Part shown: one piece after another, positions 25,336-31,176 of the stretch
How positions within the stretch are numbered: the stretch's first letter is position 1
Layout: each line of letters starts with the position of its first letter
NCBI RefSeq assembly: GCF_019145355.1
Contig: NZ_JAHSTY010000001.1
Location: forward strand, 2,046,001-2,110,000
Origin: Pseudomonas azadiae
GTDB lineage: Bacteria > Pseudomonadota > Gammaproteobacteria > Pseudomonadales > Pseudomonadaceae
Length of the DNA: 64,000 nt
Reading direction: 5' to 3'
Translations under genes and position numbers: made by a program
The notes under the pieces: model-generated
The model's input: only the letters and a program-made list of their open reading frames with translations
Told to the model about the DNA's origin: nothing
Database searches by the model: none

Positions 25336-25448
25336 GATCGTTCCCACGCTCTGCGTGGGAATGCATCTTGTGACGCTCCGCGTCACGACCTCAAGAGCGG
25401 ACGCAGAGCGTCCAAGGCGGCATTCCCACGCGGAGCGTGGGAACGATC
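25336..25448. repeat. Long palindromic repeat, GATCGTTCCCACGCTC type
   Basis: The ends GATCGTTCCCACGCTC and GAGCGTGGGAACGATC are exact inverted repeats. Inside are nested palindromes (GTTCCCACGCTCTGCGTGGG; TGACGCTCCGCGTCA; GGACGCAGAGCGTCC). It is unrelated to the REP pairs in the window and resembles a second class of interspersed pseudomonad repeat. It marks the boundary between the Lrp gene and the lower-GC gene pair. Confidence 0.85.
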
Positions 25449-25466
25449 AACATGGCGTCAGTGGCC

Positions 25467-25730
25467 TCAACGAAGAGTTGAGTGCTGAACAATCAAATCG
25501 ACAATTTGTTGGATGGTCGTGATGTGGTCCCAATCTTCCTGAGTCGCTTGCAGCTTGAATTGCCATTTGATCTGCATGACGAAGCAGGTCAAATCGTCAT
25601 CGATAATCTTGAAATCATGGATGAAATCCGTTTGCTCCGTCACCTGGCTTCGGTCGATGAAACCGATGATATCGACAAACAGTTGAATAACCTTCTCGCT
25701 GATTTCGGCTCTGGTCAGACTACCTTCCAT
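25467..25730 (-). CDS. Acyl-carrier-like small acidic protein (DUF1493-like), carrier serine absent
   Basis: The 87-residue product reads like an acyl-carrier-protein fold: helix I ([18 protein letters not shown]), [19 protein letters not shown] at the place of the DSL motif, and [13 protein letters not shown] as the last helix. The phosphopantetheine serine is replaced (IDDDL), so it is unlikely to carry an acyl chain. It resembles DUF1493, but that is from memory. I chose ATG 25730 (MEGSLTR, with GAGGC upstream) over 25757; it overlaps the end of the upstream gene by 11 bp, so the two are coupled. GC is visibly lower than in surrounding genes. It may be a specific partner or immunity-like protein. 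Confidence 0.6.
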   Translation of the reverse strand: MEGSLTRAEISEKVIQLFVDIIGFIDRSQVTEQTDFIHDFKIIDDDLTCFVMQIKWQFKLQATQEDWDHITTIQQIVDLIVQHSTLR

Positions 25731-26286
25731 TTCTTGCCTCATAAGCACACTTGCCAATACTGATTAGATCAAAGACAGCCAAACCGGCTGCAACAAAGGG
25801 AATGCCCCGGCCGATAATGCCAAAAACTCGCACCGTGCCAAACGTTGCTTTCGCGATCCTGGCCGCTGTCGGCTGCCTGATCAACGTACGGGGGAAGAAG
25901 CGCATTCCGATAAGGCTCGCCAGGTTGGTCGTCCTGCTGGAGCCAACGTGAACCCAAGTACCCACGGCTATTTTGCTGATCGGTATGCCTGTCGCGCCGG
26001 TAATAAGTGTTGCTGCCGTCAACCCGTAGTGTTCCTGCGTGCATTTCCAGAGGTCATCGGTAGTCGTACTCGGGGCCTGAGAGTCGGCATGTATGGGTCT
26101 AAGGACTTGGTAACTACCTCCGTTGTTAAGGCTTGGCGAATTAGGCAAGACCATGACTGCCGGGCAGCTTGTCATCGTGTTTCCTAAATGAAAGGCCATG
26201 CTTGAAGGTGAGCCGAAATCGATGCCGTTGCGTTGAAGCTCAAACTGGCTTCGCATGATTGCTGTGTGAAGATCGCTTTCCTGCAT
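25720..26286 (-). CDS. Hydrophobic protein of unknown function, STM2901-like
   Basis: The 188-residue protein has a polar N-terminal ~70 residues, then Gly/Ala-rich hydrophobic stretches: LTAATLITGATGIPISKIAV and, near the C-terminus, VFGIIGRGIPFVAAGLAVFD, joined by a basic segment (MRFFPRTLIRQPTAARIAK). The C-terminal pattern resembles the STM2901 family found beside DUF1493 genes in enterobacteria; this is a tentative match. ATG 26286 (MQESDLH) with AGGGA upstream is preferred to 26334. The membrane-active look plus a coupled small acidic partner would fit an effector/partner pair, but nothing proves toxicity. Low GC and isolated position suggest acquisition. Confidence 0.55.
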   Translation of the reverse strand: MQESDLHTAIMRSQFELQRNGIDFGSPSSMAFHLGNTMTSCPAVMVLPNSPSLNNGGSYQVLRPIHADSQAPSTTTDDLWKCTQEHYGLTAATLITGATGIPISKIAVGTWVHVGSSRTTNLASLIGMRFFPRTLIRQPTAARIAKATFGTVRVFGIIGRGIPFVAAGLAVFDLISIGKCAYEARNGR

Positions 26287-26759
26287 GACGTAATCCCTGT
26301 AAGTAAATAACAGCGGGATGGTAGGTCGCAGCAAAGGGCGATAGGCGGATGAAGAGAGAATTCAGAAAGGTCCGACGAGGCAGCAGGGCTAAGCCTACTG
26401 ACGATTCAGAAAGCAGATAAAAGCCCCCGCAAAGAGATGATGTTTCAATGGCCAGCAAGACCGATCCCTTTCATTTGCGGGACGTTTCCGAGAGAATCCC
26501 ACGGCCTTGTTTCCGTCGGATTGGGTAGCTAGTCTCGGCCAGTCATCGAATGTTCGGTGACCGGACGTGCAAGTCCGATGGCAAGCAAGATCACAAATAA
26601 ACCTACAGCCAATAAGCCTGTTATGGCGGCTGTGCGTGGGAGGCCTTCGGGCCTGCTGGGTTTGGATCCTTGCCCCGGTCTTGCACACCTACGCACAGTT
26701 GCCACCCTAATTCGCGTGCAAGCGAACGGTGTCGACTTCTTCCAGCAAGGAGTTTCACC
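26287..26759 (+). other. Intergenic region with structured leader before the DUF6124 gene
   Basis: This 473-bp gap contains no convincing gene. On the + strand it holds three hairpins: CGGAC-GTGCAA-GTCCG (26562-26577), AGGCC-TTCG-GGCCT (26641-26654) and CTTGCAC...GTGCAAG (26680-26686 with 26716-26722). The first hairpin's GTGCAAG (26567-26573) is identical to the distal arm, so both could pair with CTTGCAC. The last stem ends 25 bp before the AAGGAG ribosome binding site. It may be a regulatory 5' UTR. Confidence 0.4.
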
Positions 26760-27056
26760 ATGGTCAAAGTCACCCCCGATCCACCCCGTTTCCTTAGCGA
26801 AGACGCCCTGCTCAATCGCCGAGCCATTGACTACTACCTCAAGGCATCCGCCCCGGATGCGCCCACCTTTATTCTGAACGACAACCTGAGCTTTGAAGAC
26901 GCCCTCGCCCATGCGGCGGATTTGCTGCAGTGCGCGGTCGAGACGGCGCATTCATCCGCTGAAGCGATGAACGTGCAGCAGCGGGCGGTGATGCATTTGG
27001 TGGAGATGGCGAAGGGGGTGGTGGATCGGGCGCTGGAGTGTGTGCAGCCTCAATAG
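26760..27056 (+). CDS. DUF6124 family protein
   Basis: The 98-residue protein starts MVKVTPDPPRFLSEDALLNR and contains RAIDYYLKASAPD and LSFEDALAHAADLLQCAVET, characteristic of the small helical DUF6124 proteins that occur, often in several copies, in Pseudomonas. No signal peptide or membrane segment is present; the second half is amphipathic helix. ATG 26760 has an AAGGAG site (AGCAAGGAGTTTCACC); upstream in-frame starts belong to the leader. The function is unknown. A REP pair begins 14 bp after the stop. Confidence 0.8.
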   Translation: MVKVTPDPPRFLSEDALLNRRAIDYYLKASAPDAPTFILNDNLSFEDALAHAADLLQCAVETAHSSAEAMNVQQRAVMHLVEMAKGVVDRALECVQPQ

Positions 27057-27070
27057 GCACCGCCTAACCC

Positions 27071-27161
27071 ATGTGGGAGTCGGGCTTGCCCACGATGGCG
27101 GAGGGTCAGGCGAAAAATGGCTGCCTGATACACCGCTATCGCAGGCAAGCCAGCTCCCACA
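27071..27161. repeat. REP pair (REPIN), mixed arms
   Basis: The left arm (ATGTGGGAGTCGGGCTTGCC) has diverged towards the GCGGGCTTG subtype with an inserted T, while the right arm is a standard TATCGCAGGCAAGCCAGCTC. The unlike arms suggest decay or gene conversion. It lies between the convergent DUF6124 and exonuclease genes. Confidence 0.85.
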
Positions 27162-27196
27162 GTTGGATCTTCGGTGTTCCTGAGGTTGTGGCTGGC

Positions 27197-27832
27197 TCAG
27201 AACCCGCGATGTTTCTTCAGGTGCTCATTGATCTTCGCCGCCGGCACTTTCTGCAAACTGCACAGCAACTCATGGGACAGTTCACGCAACCCGTGGGTCC
27301 CGCGCAGTTCCTTGGCCAGGTGCGCCGTGAGGTTCGCCGCCATCTCCGCATCCGCCAGCGCCCGGTGAGCCTTGCCGGTGTGGGGCAGTTGCGCGAAGGC
27401 GTTCAACGTGCCGAGCTTGTGGTTGGGCGCCGAAGGCATCAACCGTCGCGCCAGTAACAAGGAACAGGCGAACTTCTGCAAACGGGTACGGCGGATCAGG
27501 CCCAACTCAAAGTCCCAAAACTTCTGGTCGAACGCGGCGTTGTGCGCCATCAATGGCGTGGTACCGACGAATTCGTTGACTTCGTTCATCACCCGCTCGG
27601 CCGGCGGCGCGTTGCGCAGCATGGCGTTGCTGATGCCGGTGAGTTGCTCGATGAAACCGGGGACGCGCACGCCGGCATTCATCAGGCTTTGGTAGCGGTC
27701 GACGATTTGCCCACGCTCAAGGATGACCACGCCGATTTCCGTGGCCCGGCAATGGCTGCTGGGGGTGATACCGGTGGTTTCAAAGTCGATGACCGCTATA
27801 CGTTCCAAACCTGTTTCAACTCCGTCTAACAA
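27197..27832 (-). CDS. DEDDh 3'-5' exonuclease (DnaQ-like)
   Basis: The 211-residue nuclease has all Exo motifs: ExoI IAVIDFETTG (Asp and Glu metal ligands), ExoII MAHNAAFDQKFW, and ExoIII HRALADAEMAANL with the DEDDh histidine and last Asp. There is no polymerase III tau-binding tail, so it is a stand-alone proofreading-type or RNA/DNA trimming exonuclease rather than DnaQ itself. Its start is 2 bp from the stop of the upstream NYN gene, giving a two-nuclease operon. Confidence 0.9.
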   Translation of the reverse strand: MLDGVETGLERIAVIDFETTGITPSSHCRATEIGVVILERGQIVDRYQSLMNAGVRVPGFIEQLTGISNAMLRNAPPAERVMNEVNEFVGTTPLMAHNAAFDQKFWDFELGLIRRTRLQKFACSLLLARRLMPSAPNHKLGTLNAFAQLPHTGKAHRALADAEMAANLTAHLAKELRGTHGLRELSHELLCSLQKVPAAKINEHLKKHRGF

Positions 27833-27834
27833 TT

Positions 27835-28311
27835 TTATTTAAGCAGCAGTGCGCCTTCGATCGGCACGTAGCGGCTGGCAGCGCGTATCAGCGAGTTGGC
27901 CGTCAGCCCCGGCACGCCGTAGGCCACGGCTTCGACGTGGTGCTTGTGGATAACGCGGTCGAGCAGCATGTCGAAGTCGCCGTCGCCGGAGGCCAGTACG
28001 ATTTCGTCGACGTGGTCGGCGGCGTCCATGATGTCAATGGTGATGCCCACGTCCCAGTCGCCTTTGGCCGAGCCGTCGCTGCGTTGGATATACGGCTTGA
28101 GTTTTACCGTGAAGCCCAGGTTGCGCAGGATCTGCTGGAATTGCTGCTGCTTGCTGTCGCCACGGTCGATGGCATAGGCGTACGCCTCGACGATCTGCCC
28201 ACGCGCGCTGATGTCAGCCCACAGGGCGGCGTAGTTGAAGTGGCAGCCATAGGCCTGGCGAACGGTGTAGTAGAGGTTTTGCACATCGGCGAACACTGCA
28301 ATTTTCTTCAC
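27835..28311 (-). CDS. NYN domain (LabA/DUF88-like) nuclease
   Basis: The 158-residue single-domain protein has a PIN-like NYN fold: MKKIAVFADVQNLYYTVRQA (first acidic residue), GDWDVGITIDIMDAA and VLASGDGDFDMLLDRV supply the conserved Asp cluster that binds metal. NYN proteins are predicted single-strand RNA nucleases. It is the first gene of a two-gene unit with the DEDDh exonuclease 2 bp downstream, suggesting a joint role in RNA turnover. Confidence 0.87.
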   Translation of the reverse strand: MKKIAVFADVQNLYYTVRQAYGCHFNYAALWADISARGQIVEAYAYAIDRGDSKQQQFQQILRNLGFTVKLKPYIQRSDGSAKGDWDVGITIDIMDAADHVDEIVLASGDGDFDMLLDRVIHKHHVEAVAYGVPGLTANSLIRAASRYVPIEGALLLK

Positions 28312-28385
28312 CGCACTTCCTCATGACAGCCAGGCGCCAGGCCCGGAAAGGGTGCAAGTATGCCAGCCGCGAGTAGGTTTCCGGG

Positions 28386-28417
28386 AAAAATCAGACCGGG
28401 GCGACAAAGCGCCCCGG
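28386..28417 (-). terminator. Rho-independent terminator of the DUF2076 gene
   Basis: On the minus strand CCGGGGCG-CTTTGT-CGCCCCGG forms an 8-bp GC stem followed a few bases later by TTTTT (28386-28390). It lies 10 bp beyond the DUF2076 stop codon. Confidence 0.85.
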
Positions 28418-28427
28418 GCCAGGGGTG

Positions 28428-29168
28428 TCAGACGAAGGAATCGTCGTCGCCGAAGGAAGAGGAGTCGTCGGAATAATCGCTGTCGGCGAAGCTGTCCGAA
28501 TTGTTGCTGCCCCAGCTGTCATTGCCGGCGAACTTCTGGTCGTCATTGCCCCAGCCGCTCGTGTCGCTGGCCGGTGCCGGTTGTTCGATGATTTCCTCCA
28601 CCACCTGCGGCTGCTGGTTATGGTGGAACAGGCTGCTGATGCCTTCGGCCAGCAACACACCACCGGCCACACCGGCAGCGGTTTTCATCGCGCCGCCGAG
28701 GAAACCGCCACCCATTGGCGCTGCGGCGGCAGCTTGTTGGGGCGGCTGTTGATAGTTCTGCTGCGGCGCAGGTTGGCCAAACGCAGGCCGCGCCGGTTCA
28801 CGCCAGCCACTGTTCGACGATGCCGGTGCGTTTTGGGCCGGTTGCGGGTCACGCGAGCCGCCGCCAAAGATGCTCGACAAGAAACCACCGCCACCCGAAG
28901 CGGCAGGCTGCGTGGCTTTGGCCCGTTGCAGCTCATCCTGCAATTGCTGGATTTGTTGCGCCTGTTGCTTGTTCTGCGCGTCGAGACTTTTGAGCGCGTG
29001 TTCCTGCACCAGGATCGACTGGGTCATGTAGTACCCGGCGGCCGGTTGGCGAGTCATGTGCTCCTTGATCCGCGCTTCGGCCTGGGCGTCGCGGGGGGCT
29101 GAGTCCGTTTCGGCTTGTTGCAACCGTGAAAACAGTCCATCGATCAGGGTTTGCTCTTCGCTGTTCAT
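28428..29168 (-). CDS. DUF2076 domain-containing protein
   Basis: The 246-residue protein opens with a helical segment (MNSEEQTLIDGLFSRLQQAE) and a coiled coil (LKSLDAQNKQQAQQIQQLQD), then a Gly/Pro/Gln-rich middle (GGGGFLSSIFGGGS; QNYQQPPQQAAAAAP), a hydrophobic glycine-zipper-like stretch (GGGFLGGAMKTAAGVAGGVL) and a strongly acidic Ser/Asp C-terminus (SDYSDDSSSFGDDDSFV). This is the layout of DUF2076 proteins, sometimes annotated as periplasmic ligand-binding sensors, though I see no signal peptide. A terminator follows directly. Confidence 0.85.
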   Translation of the reverse strand: MNSEEQTLIDGLFSRLQQAETDSAPRDAQAEARIKEHMTRQPAAGYYMTQSILVQEHALKSLDAQNKQQAQQIQQLQDELQRAKATQPAASGGGGFLSSIFGGGSRDPQPAQNAPASSNSGWREPARPAFGQPAPQQNYQQPPQQAAAAAPMGGGFLGGAMKTAAGVAGGVLLAEGISSLFHHNQQPQVVEEIIEQPAPASDTSGWGNDDQKFAGNDSWGSNNSDSFADSDYSDDSSSFGDDDSFV

Positions 29169-29335
29169 GGCGACCTCGTTAGATTGCCGTTGGAAATCGT
29201 GGTTTCGCCTGTTATCAGGCGCCCTTCCAGTTATGGGGGTGTTACGAGTTGTTTCAATGGTCTTTACTCAAGGTTTACGTTTGCTCACCGCCGGTGATGA
29301 TCGGTTAAAGTGTCGCCCTTGCTCTCAGGCCTGCG

Positions 29336-30004
29336 ATGAACTTGATGAATCCGTTAGACGTATTACGTGACTCCTTGCGTTTCACTCGGCACAACCTGGG
29401 CGCCATCGTCCAGCTGTGTTTGCCGCTGGTGATCTTCGAAGCCCTGCTGCAACAGGTGCTCAACCATGTCGTCGGCCCGGATGCGTTTGCCGGTTACAGC
29501 GTGGTGGTGGGGTTGCTGGTGTACCCGCTCTACACCGGCGCCCTGATCCTGTTTCTCGACGCCCGCACCCGTGGCGAATCGCCGCGCACCCAGGACGTGT
29601 GGGCCATGACGCTGACCCTGTGGCCGCGCTTCGCCCTGCTGACGGCCATGAGCACGCTGCTGATCCTGCTGGGGCTGTCGCTGTATTTCCTGCCGGGCTT
29701 GTGGCTGATGGTGGTACTGGCCTTTGCCGAGTACCTGCTGGTATTGCGCGGTATGCCGGCGCTGGAGGCGATGAAGGAAAGCTTTCGCCTGACCCGTGGG
29801 CATTTCTGGCGGATCCTGGTGTGCCTGCTGTGCGTGATGACGCCACTGTGGTTGCTCAAGGGCGCCAGTGTGGCGGCGTATCCGACGCCTGCGCCGTTGG
29901 TCGGCTTGTTGCTCGACAGCGCTCACAGCTTTTTGCAGCTGTTTACCAGCGTGGTGCTGTTCCGCTTATTCATGTTGATCGGTGGCGATGCCGACGCGCG
30001 GTGA
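29336..30004 (+). CDS. YciC family inner-membrane protein
   Basis: The 222-residue integral membrane protein has about six hydrophobic segments, beginning MNPLDVLRDSLRFTRHNLGA and followed by LCLPLVIFEALLQQVLNHVV. The helix-loop ALEAMKESFRLTRGHFWRIL is the recurrent YciC/UPF0259 signature. Function in these proteins is not established. It starts a + strand pair with the endonuclease/exonuclease/phosphatase gene, whose start follows 40 bp after its stop; the DUF2076 gene is divergent across a 167-bp gap. Confidence 0.82.
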   Translation: MNLMNPLDVLRDSLRFTRHNLGAIVQLCLPLVIFEALLQQVLNHVVGPDAFAGYSVVVGLLVYPLYTGALILFLDARTRGESPRTQDVWAMTLTLWPRFALLTAMSTLLILLGLSLYFLPGLWLMVVLAFAEYLLVLRGMPALEAMKESFRLTRGHFWRILVCLLCVMTPLWLLKGASVAAYPTPAPLVGLLLDSAHSFLQLFTSVVLFRLFMLIGGDADAR

Positions 30005-30044
30005 TATGCTCCGCTCCATTCCTGAAACACCATAAGCCGAGCCG

Positions 30045-31133
30045 ATGACCCGTTTATTGCGCATCACCTTGCTGGGCCTGTTGATCACCGCAGGCCTGCT
30101 CGCGACCCTGATCTATAGCGCAACCTGGCGCCCCGAAGCCAAGGAAACCCTGCCGGTGAGCTGCGTCGCGCCGCGTGCACCGACCTTGCTGCCGGGACAG
30201 GCGCTCAAGGTCATGACCTGGAACGTGCAATACCTGGCCGGCAAGAACTACGTGTTCTGGTATGACACCCCCGACGGCAGCGGCCCCGACGACCGCCCCA
30301 CAGTCGAGGACATGGCCGCCAGCCTCGACGAAGTGGCGCGGGTGATTCGCGACGAACAACCGGACATCCTGCTGCTGCAGGAACTCGACGAAAACGCCAA
30401 GCCCTCCCACTACCAGGACCAACTCGCCCTGCTGCAGGAACGCCTGGTCGACCTTTACCCGTGCAGCGCACAAGCCTTCGACTGGAAAGCCGACTTCGTG
30501 CCCAACCTGCACATCTTCGGCAGCGTCGGCCGCAAACTGGCGACCCTGAGCCGCTACCAGATCGAACACGCCGAACGCCTGCAATTGCCGGCGCCCGAGG
30601 CCAATATGCTGAGCCGCCAGTTCCAACCCAAGCCGGCCCTGCTGCTGACCTACCTGCCGCTGAGCGACGGTGGCCAACTGGCGGTGCTCAACACGCGCCT
30701 GGACGGCGATGCCCCTGGGCGCAACGCGGTACAGGAGCAGGTCAAAACCACGGTCAAGCTGCTGGATAAATTCGAAGGCCGTGGCACGCCCTGGCTGATC
30801 GGCGGGGATTTCAACCTGCTGCCCCTGGGCCAATTCCTGCGCCTGGACGCCGGCAAACGCGGGCAGTATTCACCGGACAGCGAACTGCATTTGCTGTGGG
30901 ATAAATACCCGATGATCCCGAGCAACAGCCAATCCAGCGGGATCGACCGTGAGAAATGGCTGACGAACTTCCCGAATGACCCCAGCGTGGATGGCCCGGA
31001 TCGCACGCTTGATTACCTGTTCTACAGCCCGAGGATCAAGCGGGTGGAGGCCAAGGTGCGGCAGGAGGATACGTTGCGTATTTCCAATCATCTGCCGGTG
31101 ATTGCGCGGTTCCTGCTGCCCGCCGCGCAATAA
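30045..31133 (+). CDS. Endonuclease/exonuclease/phosphatase family protein
   Basis: The 362-residue protein has an N-terminal signal anchor (LLRITLLGLLITAGLLATLI) and an EEP fold: LKVMTWNVQYLAGKNY (metal-site Asn), ILLLQELDEN (catalytic Glu), IGGDFNLLPLG (Asp/Asn) and a C-terminal ISNHLPVIARF (catalytic His), with RTLDYLFYSP before it. It probably acts in the periplasm on nucleic acid, a phosphodiester or a phosphoinositide-type lipid; the family does not allow a choice. It forms a unit with the preceding YciC gene. Confidence 0.85.
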   Translation: MTRLLRITLLGLLITAGLLATLIYSATWRPEAKETLPVSCVAPRAPTLLPGQALKVMTWNVQYLAGKNYVFWYDTPDGSGPDDRPTVEDMAASLDEVARVIRDEQPDILLLQELDENAKPSHYQDQLALLQERLVDLYPCSAQAFDWKADFVPNLHIFGSVGRKLATLSRYQIEHAERLQLPAPEANMLSRQFQPKPALLLTYLPLSDGGQLAVLNTRLDGDAPGRNAVQEQVKTTVKLLDKFEGRGTPWLIGGDFNLLPLGQFLRLDAGKRGQYSPDSELHLLWDKYPMIPSNSQSSGIDREKWLTNFPNDPSVDGPDRTLDYLFYSPRIKRVEAKVRQEDTLRISNHLPVIARFLLPAAQ

Positions 31134-31140
31134 CCCACAC

Positions 31141-31162
31141 CACAAAGCCAGCTCCCACATTT
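31141..31162. repeat. Solitary REP arm (fragment)
   Basis: CAAAGCCAGCTCCCACATTT is a truncated right arm without a partner, in the 43-bp gap between the convergent phosphatase-family gene and hrpB. Confidence 0.7.
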
Positions 31163-31176
31163 GACCTCTGTCGCGG

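Noticed and set aside
26529..26951. Minus-strand frame over the DUF6124 gene with a membrane-like stretch
   Set aside because: It overlaps the well-supported DUF6124 gene and has no ribosome binding site; its hydrophobic stretch is better explained by the structured leader on the other strand.
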